A stretch of 64,000 nucleotides of DNA, taken from NCBI RefSeq assembly GCF_008364795.1, contig NZ_VTTM01000001.1, positions 248,001-312,000 on the forward strand. The letters are read 5' to 3'. The notes under the pieces were generated by a model. That model ran no database searches and was not told the DNA's origin. It was given only the letters and a program-made list of their open reading frames with translations. Below, in pieces: positions 20,238-30,399 of the stretch (position 1 is its first letter; each line of letters begins with the position of its first letter). This DNA comes from Azospirillum oryzae. Lineage in GTDB: Bacteria; Pseudomonadota; Alphaproteobacteria; Azospirillales; Azospirillaceae. A program made the position numbers and the translations under genes.

Positions 20238-20648
20238 TTATTCGGCCGCCGCACGCTTGCGGCCAAGCCCGAGCTTGGTCGCCATTTCCGAACGCGCCTT
20301 GGCGTAATTCGGGGCGACCATCGGGTATTCCGGCGGCAGGCCCCACTTGGCGCGATATTCGTCCGGCGTCATGTCATAGACGGTCTTCAGATGCCGCTTC
20401 AGCATCTTCAGCTTCTTCCCGTCTTCCAGGCAGACGATGAATTCCGGCGTGACCGACTTCTTGATCGCGACCGCCGGAACCAGTTCGGCCTTGGCAGAGG
20501 CCGGCTTGTCGTCGCCCAGATTGCGGAATGCCACCTGGACGCTGTTGATCAGCGTGGGCAGATCCTGAACCGGCACCGAGTTGTTGCCGACATAGGCGGC
20601 GACGACCTTGGCGGTCAGCGATTGCAGTTCGGTTTGATCGATGGACAT
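20238..20648 (-). CDS. MucR/Ros family transcriptional regulator
   Basis: The 136-residue protein has the MucR fold, with the DNA-binding segment FIVCLEDGKKLKMLKRHL (71-87) and MTPDEYRAKWGLPPEYPMV. Ros/MucR proteins repress exopolysaccharide, motility and cell-cycle genes by binding AT-rich DNA. Classical Ros binds zinc through C-x2-C-x9-H-x4-H. Here the second Cys is Asp76 and the last His is Tyr91, leaving only Cys73 and His86, so zinc binding is unlikely. Zinc-free Ros homologues are known in Mesorhizobium. GGGGGAG precedes the ATG. Confidence 0.9.
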   Translation of the reverse strand: MSIDQTELQSLTAKVVAAYVGNNSVPVQDLPTLINSVQVAFRNLGDDKPASAKAELVPAVAIKKSVTPEFIVCLEDGKKLKMLKRHLKTVYDMTPDEYRAKWGLPPEYPMVAPNYAKARSEMATKLGLGRKRAAAE

Positions 20649-20683
20649 TGCTGCGCTCCCCCTGGGACGTGGTTGCGGGCGGA

Positions 20684-20959
20684 TCAGCCGTTCACCAGAT
20701 CGCGCAGCTGCTTGGCCGGCTTGAACTTCGGAGCCTTGGAGGCGGCGATCGCCACGACTTCGCCGGTGCGCGGGTTGCGGCCTTCACGAGCGGCGCGCTC
20801 GGCCACCTCGAAGATGCCGAAACCGGCCAGCCGCACATCTTCGCCGCGGCCCAGCGCGCCGGAGATGCCCTCGAACACAGCCTGAACGACCTTGGCCGCG
20901 TCGGCCTTCTTGATGCCGGCGTTGGTGGCGACGGTTTCGATCAGCTCGGCCTGGTTCAT
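20684..20959 (-). CDS. HU family DNA-binding protein
   Basis: The 91-residue protein is full-length HU/IHF type, with MNQAELIETVA at the start and the signature GFGIFEVAERAAREGRNPRT (about 46-65) at the base of the DNA-binding arms. It bends DNA and compacts the nucleoid. The longer open frame to 21076 is not used: the extension is Cys-rich and GGAG lies just before MNQAEL. It shares orientation with mucR, 36 bp upstream of it. Confidence 0.93.
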   Translation of the reverse strand: MNQAELIETVATNAGIKKADAAKVVQAVFEGISGALGRGEDVRLAGFGIFEVAERAAREGRNPRTGEVVAIAASKAPKFKPAKQLRDLVNG

Positions 20960-21394
20960 GCAAAACTCCATTTGTTCGGTTTGGTTTCGGTTTTTCGGAG
21001 TTATTGGCAGAACGGCACCATCCGCACAAGAGCGAACACAGATTGGGCAACCATCGGTGTTTTTCTTGCCGGTCATTTCTTGGCTATCTGTGGCGGCATT
21101 GCATCAAGCGCCGAGTCCCGGTGCCGTTCCCACCCACAGGGCCGCAGTTTTCCGCAGTGCGGCCGGCATACCGACGCTGCCGGCGCTGCGACTCGCAAAG
21201 GCCAGCGGAAGACACCGTGCGGTGTTTTTGCTTTCGCCGCCTCGTCGCTGCTTGCCGCCATCTTGACCTGCGGCGGGGCGACACCATCTGCGAGAAAGTT
21301 CGGGTCCGGGCCCCTCTGACGGCCGAGGCGTCGGTCGTGATGTCGGAACCGCTTGATCTCACCGCTCACGCAGCGTCATCAAGTGGGTTTTGCG
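20960..21394. other. Divergent intergenic region between the HU gene and terC
   Basis: No gene is supported; short open frames on both strands lack ribosome sites. It should hold promoters for both flanking genes. A small hairpin with T-run (AAGACACC at 21209-21216, GGTGTTTT at 21221-21228, TTTGCTTT after) may be a weak rightward terminator. I looked for a yybP-ykoY manganese riboswitch before terC and did not find its core. Confidence 0.4.
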
Positions 21395-22387
21395 ATGGAT
21401 GGTTTGTTTGCAACGATTTTCCTGGAATTTCTGGGAAAACCGGTTTGGATTTGGCTCGTTTTCGTTGGAATCGTCCTGACGCTTCTGGTTCTGGACTTGG
21501 GCGTTCTCAACCGACGCGACCATGTCATCGGCGTCGGTGAAAGCCTGAAGCTCTCCGCCTTCTACATCGCGGTCGCCATGCTGTTCGGCGGCTGGGTCTG
21601 GTGGTCGATGGGTGGCGAGGCCGGGTTGCAGTACTACACGGGCTTCTTCGTCGAAAAGAGCCTGTCGCTGGACAACGTCTTCGTCATATCGCTGATCTTC
21701 AGCTATTTCGCCGTGCCCCGCGAACTGCAGCATCGTGTGCTGTTCTGGGGCATCCTGGGCGTCATCGTGCTGCGTGGCCTGATGATCGGCGCCGGTGCCG
21801 CTCTGGTGTCCGAATTCCACTGGATCCTCTATGTCTTCGGCGCTTTCCTGCTGCTGACCGGCATCAAGATGTTGTTCGCGAAGGATGATGAGACCGACAT
21901 CGGCGAGAATGCCGCGCTGCGGTTCCTGAAGCGCCACATCCGCGTCACCGACCGCTTCCACGGCCATCACTTCATCGTCAAACAGCCGGTGGGCGACAGT
22001 GGCGTGATGCGGTGGACGGCCACGCCGCTGCTGCTGGCACTGATCATGGTGGAACTGGCCGATCTGGTCTTCGCGGTCGACAGCGTGCCGGCGATCTTCG
22101 CCATCACCACCGACCCGTATCTGGTCTACACCAGCAACATCTTCGCCATCCTGGGCCTGCGTGCGCTGTACTTTGCCCTGGCTGCGATGGTCCACCGATT
22201 CCGTTATCTGAAATACGCGCTGGCGTTGGTTCTGGTGTTCATCGGCGGCAAGATCTTCTACACGCAATTCTTCGGCAAGCCCGACCCGCTGATCGCGCTG
22301 GGCGTCACCTTCGCCCTGATCGGCGGCGGCGTGGTGGTGTCGCTGTGGAAGACCAGCCGCGAGACTAGGGCAGCGGCTGCCGAGTAA
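21395..22387 (+). CDS. TerC family membrane protein
   Basis: The 330-residue integral membrane protein has about nine hydrophobic segments and the TerC signatures SLSLDNVFVISLIF and LADLVFAVDSVPAIF, whose acidic residues lie in the membrane. Members (Alx, TerC, MeeF/MeeY) export manganese or help metallate exported proteins. The start MDGLFATIF at 21395 gives a normal N-terminus; no strong ribosome site is visible. It is followed by a 10-bp terminator stem. Confidence 0.9.
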   Translation: MDGLFATIFLEFLGKPVWIWLVFVGIVLTLLVLDLGVLNRRDHVIGVGESLKLSAFYIAVAMLFGGWVWWSMGGEAGLQYYTGFFVEKSLSLDNVFVISLIFSYFAVPRELQHRVLFWGILGVIVLRGLMIGAGAALVSEFHWILYVFGAFLLLTGIKMLFAKDDETDIGENAALRFLKRHIRVTDRFHGHHFIVKQPVGDSGVMRWTATPLLLALIMVELADLVFAVDSVPAIFAITTDPYLVYTSNIFAILGLRALYFALAAMVHRFRYLKYALALVLVFIGGKIFYTQFFGKPDPLIALGVTFALIGGGVVVSLWKTSRETRAAAAE

Positions 22388-22406
22388 ACGGGTTCGGCGA
22401 AACGGG

Positions 22407-22430
22407 GGGGCGGCACACGGGTGCCGCCCC
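22407..22430. terminator. Bidirectional hairpin between terC and the nucleotidase gene
   Basis: A perfect 10-bp stem (GGGGCGGCAC and complement) with loop ACGG lies 19 bp past the terC stop and 9 bp before the convergent gene's stop. Confidence 0.8.
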
Positions 22431-22439
22431 TTGTCACGT

Positions 22440-22898
22440 TCAGAATCCCAGCCTCGCCAGTTCGGCGATGCTCGCCGCCGCATCGCGGTGGAGGATGAAG
22501 CGTCCGCCGGCCGCCTCCCACGGATCGCGGGCCTTCTCGCGGTCATCGACCAGGATGGCCCCGGGACTGGCGTAGCGCGCCTTGTCGCGAGCCATGCAGG
22601 TGATGACCGGCACCTCGGCCCCCAGCATGCGGGCGACCCAGCGCTTCTTCTGGTCGGGTGCCCAACTGCCCAGGGGCAGGCCGGTCAGGATGGTCGGCCG
22701 ATGCGGCGCGCAGAAATTCCAAAGCTCCTGCGCGTCGTGCATGAAGTCCAGCGTGCCGAAAAAATCGGAGTGGCGGGACAGGGCCTGCCACATCTCCTTC
22801 ATCGGCAGCTGTTCCGGCCGCTTGCCGGTGACCGCGACCACGCCGCGGTCGAAATCGGCAAGCACGCCGTCCAGGTCGAGGAACAGCGGCGGCGCCAC
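22440..22898 (-). CDS. 5' nucleotidase, deoxy (HAD-like, NT5C type)
   Basis: The 152-residue protein begins with the HAD motif I FLDLDGVLADFDRGV, has the motif II Thr in TILTGLP and ends with VDDREKARDPWEAAGG (motif IV). This matches small bacterial relatives of mitochondrial 5'(3')-deoxyribonucleotidase. It probably dephosphorylates nucleotides, but members are poorly tested. The start is GTG 22898, one base after the acetoacetyl-CoA synthetase stop, with GGGGCGTGAGG upstream. Confidence 0.8.
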   Translation of the reverse strand: MAPPLFLDLDGVLADFDRGVVAVTGKRPEQLPMKEMWQALSRHSDFFGTLDFMHDAQELWNFCAPHRPTILTGLPLGSWAPDQKKRWVARMLGAEVPVITCMARDKARYASPGAILVDDREKARDPWEAAGGRFILHRDAAASIAELARLGF

Positions 22899-22899
22899 C

Positions 22900-24852
<1,953 letters not shown>

Positions 24853-25055
24853 TCTCGGTTCCCTCAGCGTCTCGTTGTCCGCCGGCGCCAGCCGCCGGCT
24901 CACCTGCCGGGTTGCTTGTTCGTGCCCCGGATTGCCGTGCAGCATAGCGCATGGCCGCCCCGGTTGTCTTTGCCCGGGTGGACGGAAGCGGGATGGCAGG
25001 CGCAGGAGCAAGGGCGGCGGAATGCCAACGGAATCAGAGGACTGCAAATGAAATG

Positions 25056-25077
25056 GGCGGGGAGTCGCCTCCCCGCC
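25056..25077 (-). terminator. Terminator downstream of plsY
   Basis: A perfect 9-bp stem (GGCGGGGAG and complement, loop TCGC) lies 34 bp past the plsY stop in the leftward direction. It is followed on that strand by CATTTCATTTG. Confidence 0.65.
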
Positions 25078-25110
25078 GCCCGTTCGATCTGTTTCTTCGA
25101 TTCGGACCGC

Positions 25111-25710
25111 TCAGGCAGCCTTCTTCTTGCCCGATCCGATCTTCGGCTCCTCGCCTTTCAACAGGCGACGGATGTTCGTCTCGTGGCGGATGAAGACCAG
25201 CGCCGCGATGAACAGGCAGAGGCCGCCGACCAGCGGCCCGCCGAAATACCAGCCGGTCAGCGGGCTGATGCCCAGCGCCGTCAGCGCCGACAGCGAGGAG
25301 ATGCGGAACAGCGCTGCCATGACGATCCAGGTCAGGCAGGCGAGCAGCCCAACCGGCCAGCACACCGCCAGCAGAACGCCGATCGCCGTCGCGACACCCT
25401 TGCCGCCCTTGAAGCCCAGCCAGACCGGGAAGCTGTGGCCCAGCATGGCGCCGCCGGCGGCCAGCACCGCCGCTTCCGGCCCGGCCAGCCACTGCGCCAG
25501 CAATGCGGCGATGGCCCCCTTGCCGCCGTCGAGCAGCAGGGTGGCGAGCGCCAACGGCTTGTTGCCGGTCCGCAGGACGTTGGTGGCGCCAATATTGCCG
25601 GAACCGATCTGGCGGATATCGCCCAGACCGGCCATCCGGGTCAGCACCAGCCCGAAGGGGATCGAGCCCAGCAGGTAGCCCAGCAGCGCGGCGAACAGGA
25701 GGATCGGCAC
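25111..25710 (-). CDS. plsY: Glycerol-3-phosphate acyltransferase PlsY
   Basis: The 199-residue membrane protein has five hydrophobic segments and the three PlsY motifs: IGSGNIGATNVLR, GHSFPVWLGFKGGKGVAT and RHETNIRRLLKGEE. It uses acyl-phosphate to acylate glycerol-3-phosphate at position 1, the first step of phospholipid synthesis. The start is GTG 25710, five bases after the pyrC-type stop, with GGAGGA inside the end of that gene. The C-terminus is Lys-rich (GSGKKKAA). Confidence 0.93.
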   Translation of the reverse strand: MPILLFAALLGYLLGSIPFGLVLTRMAGLGDIRQIGSGNIGATNVLRTGNKPLALATLLLDGGKGAIAALLAQWLAGPEAAVLAAGGAMLGHSFPVWLGFKGGKGVATAIGVLLAVCWPVGLLACLTWIVMAALFRISSLSALTALGISPLTGWYFGGPLVGGLCLFIAALVFIRHETNIRRLLKGEEPKIGSGKKKAA

Positions 25711-25714
25711 CGGA

Positions 25715-27022
25715 TCAGTCCTCCGCCTGCCAGACGGTGCGGCCATCGACGATGGTGCGCAGCGGCCGACCCTGGACAGGGCGATTTTCGAAGGGCGAGT
25801 TCTTCGACTTCGACTTGAAGCGGGTGACGTCGATCTGCCACGGCACGTCGGGGTCGAAGACGACCAGATCGGCCGGCCCGCCCTTGACGATGCGGCCGAG
25901 CGGCAGATCGAGGATCGCCGCCGGGTTGGCGGTGACGCAGGCGAGAGCCTTCAGCAGCGGCATCTTGCCCTTGTGCACCAATTCCAGAGTCAGCGGGAAC
26001 AGCGTCTCCAGCCCGACGACGCCGGGGGCGGCCTGGGCGAAGGGCAGTCGCTTCTGGTCCTGATCCTGCGGCACATGGTCGGAGGCGATGGCGTCGATGG
26101 TGCCGTCGGCCAAACCCTCGACAATGGCGCGCCGGTCCATCTCGCCGCGTAGCGGCGGGGAGACCTTGGCATAGGTGCGGTAGTCGCCGACGTCGGTCTC
26201 GGTCAGGGCGAAGTAATGCGGAGCCGTGTCGCAGGTCACCTTCAACCCGCGCGCCTTGGCGCGGCGGATCAGGTCGACCGATTCACCGGTGCTGATATGG
26301 GCGAAATGCAGGCGCCCGCCGGTCAGTTCGGCCAGCCGCAGGTCGCGCTCGATCATGATGATCTCGGCTTCACGCGGGATGCCGACGAGGCCGAGGCGGG
26401 TGGCGATCTCGCCCGAATTCATCATGCCGCCGGATGCCAGCGACGGCTCTTCCGGATGCTGGACGATCAGCTTGCCGAAGGTCTTGGCGTAGCTGAGCGC
26501 CCGGCGCATCGTCTTGGCGCTGACGATGGCCTTGGTGCCGTCGGTGAAGGCGACCGCACCGGCCTGACCCAGCAGGCCCATCTCGGTGATCTCATTGCCT
26601 TCGGTGCCGCGGGTGGCGGAGCCATAGGCGAAGACCTTGACCAGCTTCACCTCGCGGGCGCGGCGCGCGATGAATTCCAGTCCGGCGACCTCGTCCAGCA
26701 CCGGGTCGGTGTTGGGCAGCAGCGCCATGGCGGTGATGCCGCCGGCAGCCGCGGCGCGCGAGGCGCTCTTGATGGTGTCCTTCTCTTCCTCGCCGGGTTC
26801 GCCGATCAGCACCCGCATGTCGACGAGGCCGGGGGCGAGGCATCGGCCGGCGAGGTCGATGACCTCCGTCCCTTCGGGCGTGGAGTCGTTGAACAGGCCG
26901 GGGCCGAAATCGCCGATCGTCTCGCCGTCGATCAGCAGGTCGCCGCGCTGGTCCAGGCCCGTCGCCGGATCGAGCAGGCGGGCGTTGCGGTAGACGATAC
27001 GGGGGTTCGTCGGGGCACTCAT
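25715..27022 (-). CDS. Dihydroorotase homologue, probably inactive (PyrC'-like)
   Basis: The 435-residue protein aligns with type I dihydroorotase but has lost the first metal-binding motif. Where active enzymes read DMHVHLREPG it reads DMRVLIGEPG, so both histidines (positions 70 and 72) are Arg and Leu. Later ligand regions are partly kept (VQHPEE, HFAHIST, SDHVPQ). In Pseudomonas an inactive dihydroorotase encoded next to pyrB is a structural partner of aspartate transcarbamoylase; the same role is likely. It overlaps pyrB by one base. A separate active pyrC should exist elsewhere. Confidence 0.88.
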   Translation of the reverse strand: MSAPTNPRIVYRNARLLDPATGLDQRGDLLIDGETIGDFGPGLFNDSTPEGTEVIDLAGRCLAPGLVDMRVLIGEPGEEEKDTIKSASRAAAAGGITAMALLPNTDPVLDEVAGLEFIARRAREVKLVKVFAYGSATRGTEGNEITEMGLLGQAGAVAFTDGTKAIVSAKTMRRALSYAKTFGKLIVQHPEEPSLASGGMMNSGEIATRLGLVGIPREAEIIMIERDLRLAELTGGRLHFAHISTGESVDLIRRAKARGLKVTCDTAPHYFALTETDVGDYRTYAKVSPPLRGEMDRRAIVEGLADGTIDAIASDHVPQDQDQKRLPFAQAAPGVVGLETLFPLTLELVHKGKMPLLKALACVTANPAAILDLPLGRIVKGGPADLVVFDPDVPWQIDVTRFKSKSKNSPFENRPVQGRPLRTIVDGRTVWQAED

Positions 27023-27996
27023 CAGACGGCTCCCGCAAGGTCGGACAGGCGGCGTTCACGGGTCAGCAGGTCGAGCACGGCCATGCGCACGGCGACGCCA
27101 AGCTCCACCTGATCGAGGATCATCGAGCGCTTGAGGTCGTCGGCGACCTCGGAGTCGATCTCGACGCCACGGTTCATCGGACCGGGATGCATGATGACCG
27201 CGTCGGGCTTCGCCACCTCCAGCTTCTCGTAATCGAGACCGTAGAAGTAGAAGTATTCGCGGGTCGAGGGGACATACTGGCCGCTCATCCGCTCGGTCTG
27301 CAGGCGCAGCATCATCACCACGTCGGCGTCGCGCAGGCCGGTCTTCATCGAATGATGGACCTCGACGCCCAGTCGTTCGATCTGCGAGGGCAGGAGGGTC
27401 GGCGGCGCGACGCAGCGCACCCGGGCGCCCATGGCGTTCAGCAGGTGGATGTTGGAGCGCGCGACGCGGCTGTGCAGGATGTCGCCGCAGATCGCCACGA
27501 TCAGCCCATCCAGCCGGCCGAGACGGCGGCGGATTGCCAGCGCGTCCAGCAGGGCCTGGGTCGGGTGTTCGTGGTGGCCGTCGCCGGCGTTGATGACGGA
27601 GCAGTTGACCTTGTCGGCCAGCAGCTTCACCGCGCCCGAATCGGCGTGGCGCACCACCAGCGCGTCCAGGTGCATGGCGTTCAGCGTCATCGCCGTGTCG
27701 ATCAGGGTCTCGCCCTTCTTCACCGAACTGCTGTCGGTCGACATGTTGATGACATCGGCCCCCAGCCGCTTTCCGGCCAGCTCGAAGCTGGTGCGGGTGC
27801 GGGTGGAGTTCTCGAAGAACAGGTTCACCTGCGTGCGGCCGTCCAACAGGCTGGACTTCTTCACGGGGCGGCGGTTCTGCTCGACATAGCCATCGGCAAG
27901 GTCGAGGATCTGGGTGATCTCGCCGGCCCGCAGCCCCTCGATTCCGAGGAGATGGCGGTGCGGGAAGACCGTGTCGGGGGACGGGTTCGCGCTCAT
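27022..27996 (-). CDS. pyrB: Aspartate carbamoyltransferase catalytic subunit
   Basis: The 324-residue enzyme joins carbamoyl phosphate and aspartate in pyrimidine synthesis. Carbamoyl-phosphate site [29 protein letters not shown] and the aspartate-site region MMLRLQTER are all present. It heads the leftward operon pyrB, pyrC-like, plsY with TGATG coupling to the next gene. There is no regulatory pyrI, consistent with the ATCase type that uses a dihydroorotase-like partner. Confidence 0.95.
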   Translation of the reverse strand: MSANPSPDTVFPHRHLLGIEGLRAGEITQILDLADGYVEQNRRPVKKSSLLDGRTQVNLFFENSTRTRTSFELAGKRLGADVINMSTDSSSVKKGETLIDTAMTLNAMHLDALVVRHADSGAVKLLADKVNCSVINAGDGHHEHPTQALLDALAIRRRLGRLDGLIVAICGDILHSRVARSNIHLLNAMGARVRCVAPPTLLPSQIERLGVEVHHSMKTGLRDADVVMMLRLQTERMSGQYVPSTREYFYFYGLDYEKLEVAKPDAVIMHPGPMNRGVEIDSEVADDLKRSMILDQVELGVAVRMAVLDLLTRERRLSDLAGAV

Positions 27997-28053
27997 GGGC
28001 GCGGACTATAGGAGCGGTCCGTTTCGCCCGCAAGCCGCTCAATTCGGTGCTTT

Positions 28054-28941
28054 TCAGACCGCTTCAGCCTCTTCGAACAACCAGTCGTGGAAGGCCTTCA
28101 CCTTGGGCCGGGAAAAGTAATGTTGTGGCGCCACGACGTAGTAGGCGAGGCTTCCCGGCAGCCGCACCTCGAACAGGCGGACCAGCCGTCCGGCGGCGAT
28201 GTCGTCGGCCACCAGCACGCCGCGGGCGAGCGCAATGCCGTGGCCGTTGATCGCCGCCTGCAGCGTGAAGGAGGAATCGTCGAATCGCAGGCCGCGGTCG
28301 GTGTCCACCCCCTCGATCCCCGCCGCCCGGCACCAGACCGCCCAGGAGATGTTGTAGTCGTCGTGCAGCAACGTGTGGTGCCGCAGATCCTCCGGATTGA
28401 CCAGCGGCCGGTCGCCGGACAGCAGCGACGGATGGCCGACCGGGAAGATGTCCTCGGTCAGCAGCCGTTCGACCCGCAAATCCGGCCACAGGCCATTGCC
28501 GAAGCGGATTGCCAGATCGACGTCGTGGCGGGCGAAGTCCACCACCTGTGACGTGCTGTGGACCCGCACATCCATTTCCGGATGGCGCTTCTGGAAACGC
28601 ACCAGCCTCGGCACCAGCCATTTCGACGCGAAGCTGGGCATGGTGGAAATGGTCAGCGTGCCGCTGCTGTCGGCGCGGATCAGGCGGTCGGTCGCCTGGG
28701 ACAATGTGTCCATCGCCTCGCGCACCGGCGGCAGGTAGCTCTGCCCGGCCTCGGTCAGTGCCAGCGCCCGGTTCATTCGGCGAAACAGCGGTAATCCGAG
28801 CCACTCTTCCAGCGCCTTGATCTGGTGACTGACGGCGGCCTGCGTCACATGCAGCTCATCCGCGGCTTTTGTGAAGGAAAGATGGCGTGCGGCGGCTTCG
28901 AATGCGCGAAGCGCGTTCAGCGGGGGTAGGCGGCGGGACAT
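28054..28941 (-). CDS. LysR-family transcriptional regulator, GcvA-like
   Basis: The 295-residue protein has the winged-helix N-terminus RRLPPLNALRAFEAAARHLS and HVTQAAVSHQIKALEEWLG, typical of the GcvA/AmpR branch, then a periplasmic-binding-protein-like effector domain. E. coli GcvA controls gcv through CTAAT-containing sites. A palindrome of ATTAG/CTAAT half-sites lies 29 bp upstream of this start, so autoregulation and control of the divergent DUF1127 gene are likely. Whether it acts on the gcv operon at the left of the window is not shown. Confidence 0.88.
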   Translation of the reverse strand: MSRRLPPLNALRAFEAAARHLSFTKAADELHVTQAAVSHQIKALEEWLGLPLFRRMNRALALTEAGQSYLPPVREAMDTLSQATDRLIRADSSGTLTISTMPSFASKWLVPRLVRFQKRHPEMDVRVHSTSQVVDFARHDVDLAIRFGNGLWPDLRVERLLTEDIFPVGHPSLLSGDRPLVNPEDLRHHTLLHDDYNISWAVWCRAAGIEGVDTDRGLRFDDSSFTLQAAINGHGIALARGVLVADDIAAGRLVRLFEVRLPGSLAYYVVAPQHYFSRPKVKAFHDWLFEEAEAV

Positions 28942-28969
28942 GGCGGGGACGGACCGGCGGCTGGATTCG

Positions 28970-28986
28970 GATTAGCTGAGCTAATC
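28970..28986. promoter_or_regulatory. Palindromic operator, probable LysR/GcvA-type site
   Basis: GATTAGCT and AGCTAATC flank a single G, a perfect 8-bp dyad. It lies in the divergent gap between the GcvA-like gene and the DUF1127 gene. Its half-sites contain CTAAT, reported as the core of GcvA binding sites in E. coli. Confidence 0.6.
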
Positions 28987-29112
28987 GATTCTATGAGAAA
29001 GCGTCGTTTGTCGGCAAGCGGTCTCTGTACCATCCTCAGTTTCACAAGCGATCTGACAATCGGAGCGGCGAGGCCAACGCCCCGCTCCCCATTCACCGGA
29101 GGGAAACGGATC

Positions 29113-29352
29113 ATGGCAAAGGGAATGCACTCACCGATCTCCAGCGCAGAACTGTTCGTCCGCAAGCCGGTCAAGGCCGGCAGTGGGTTGGGCGGGCACG
29201 TGGTGGCGCTGTTCGACCGCCTTGCGACCTGGAACGAACGCCGCCGGCAGCGCCGCGCGCTGGAAGCTTTGCCCGACCATCTGCTGTCCGACATCGGCAT
29301 TTCCCGTGTCGACGCGGACTATGAGGCCGAAAAGCCGTTCTGGCGGGGCTGA
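29113..29352 (+). CDS. DUF1127 domain small protein
   Basis: The 79-residue basic protein ends with the DUF1127 signature: RRRQRRALEALPDHLLSDIG then SRVDADYEAEKPFWRG. In alphaproteobacteria these small Arg-rich proteins affect phosphate and carbon metabolism, some through RNA-binding. The ATG at 29113 follows GGAGGG; a longer frame from 28993 has no ribosome site. It is divergent from the LysR gene and followed after 3 bp by two GFA-family genes. Confidence 0.85.
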   Translation: MAKGMHSPISSAELFVRKPVKAGSGLGGHVVALFDRLATWNERRRQRRALEALPDHLLSDIGISRVDADYEAEKPFWRG

Positions 29353-29355
29353 GTG

Positions 29356-29817
29356 ATGGGCGACGTGAAGGCAAGCGGGGTGGGGGAGCGGGTCTGGACC
29401 GGCGGCTGTCTGTGCGGCGGCGTGCGCTATGCCATCGACACCCGGCCGGAGCCGATCTCCTTCTGCCATTGTTCCCAGTGCAGGCGCCAGCACAGCCATG
29501 TCGGCGCCTACACCGGCCTGCCCCGCGCGGCGCTGCGTCTGCTCACCGACTCGACACTGACGTGGTACGCCTCCTCCGAGCGGGCCCGGCGCGGCTTCTG
29601 CGCGCGTTGCGGTGCCGGGCTGTTCTGGGAGGCGCTGGAACAGGCCGGTGCGGAGCGCCGGATCACGGTGACCGCCGGAAGCCTGGATGATGCGTCTGGG
29701 CTGCGGGTGGATCGCCATATCTTCGTCGACCAAAAGGGCGCCTATTACGACATCGGCGACGATGGTGTCGAGCGGCGGACCAGCACGGGAGATGTGGTGG
29801 AATGTCCGAAGGCATGA
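29356..29817 (+). CDS. GFA (CENP-V/GFA) family zinc protein, first of a tandem pair
   Basis: The 153-residue protein has the GFA zinc motifs GGCLCGGVRY, CHCSQCRRQH and FCARCGAGLFW. Members include glutathione-dependent formaldehyde-activating enzyme and many of unknown function. GTG 29353 is an alternative start. It overlaps the next gene, a paralogue, by 16 bases. No formaldehyde dehydrogenase gene is nearby, so the role is open. Confidence 0.85.
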   Translation: MGDVKASGVGERVWTGGCLCGGVRYAIDTRPEPISFCHCSQCRRQHSHVGAYTGLPRAALRLLTDSTLTWYASSERARRGFCARCGAGLFWEALEQAGAERRITVTAGSLDDASGLRVDRHIFVDQKGAYYDIGDDGVERRTSTGDVVECPKA

Positions 29818-30221
29818 CGGGGCGGGCTCTGGCCGGCGGTTGCCTGTGCGGCGGCGTGCGCTTCCTGCTGGCGGAACGGCCGGACGGGGTCGTGACCTGC
29901 CATTGCGGCCAGTGCCTCCGCTTTCACGGCCACATCGGCGCCTATGTCACGGTTCCGCGCGATACCGTCACCTTCGACGCCGATGAAACGCTGTCCTGGT
30001 ACCGTTCCTCCGCCATCGCGGAGCGGGGGTTCTGCGGGCGCTGCGGGTCGTCCCTGTTCTGGAAGGGCGACGGCAAGACCGAGATCGAGATCGCGGCGGG
30101 CAGCCTGGACCAGCCGACCGGGCTGACGACGCTCCGCCATGGCTATGTGGCCGACAAGGCCGACTACTATGAAATCACCGACGGGCTGGAGCAGTTCCCC
30201 GGCTCGTCCGAGCAGGAGTAG
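29802..30221 (+). CDS. GFA (CENP-V/GFA) family zinc protein, second of a tandem pair
   Basis: The 139-residue paralogue repeats the same zinc motifs in order: GGCLCGGVRF, CHCGQCLRFHGHIGAY and FCGRCGSSLFW. It probably arose by tandem duplication followed by divergence. The ATG at 29802 lies inside the end of the previous gene; ATG 29814 in frame is also possible. Function is unknown beyond likely zinc binding and a glutathione- or thiol-linked reaction. Confidence 0.85.
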   Translation: MSEGMTGRALAGGCLCGGVRFLLAERPDGVVTCHCGQCLRFHGHIGAYVTVPRDTVTFDADETLSWYRSSAIAERGFCGRCGSSLFWKGDGKTEIEIAAGSLDQPTGLTTLRHGYVADKADYYEITDGLEQFPGSSEQE

Positions 30222-30327
30222 CGGGGCAGGGATTCAGGGTGCGGGGAGCCTTGCGAATCGGCGGGACCCCGGCGGGGTGCGCGATTCCGTCGCAGGTGCG
30301 TTGCGGAGCCTGCGGGTGCCTTTTCAT

Positions 30328-30362
30328 TTGACCCCGGGGGGCTTGAGTGAGAATGATTTTCA
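30328..30362 (+). promoter_or_regulatory. Iron-uptake promoter with Fur/RirA-like box
   Basis: TTGACC (30328-30333) is followed by 17-18 bases and a poor -10 (AATGAT). Overlapping the -10 is TGAGAATGATTTTCA (30348-30362), a near-dyad like the Fur box core and also matching TGA-N9-TCA, the iron-responsive operator of RirA. It lies 37 bp before the cupredoxin gene of an iron-import pair, so iron repression is likely. Confidence 0.55.
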
Positions 30363-30399
30363 GAAGCAATGGCCCACCAGCCCCTGAGGTTTTCCGCGA

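Noticed and set aside
21080..21394. yybP-ykoY manganese riboswitch before terC
   Set aside because: The family often precedes terC/alx genes, but the conserved core sequences were not found in this gap.
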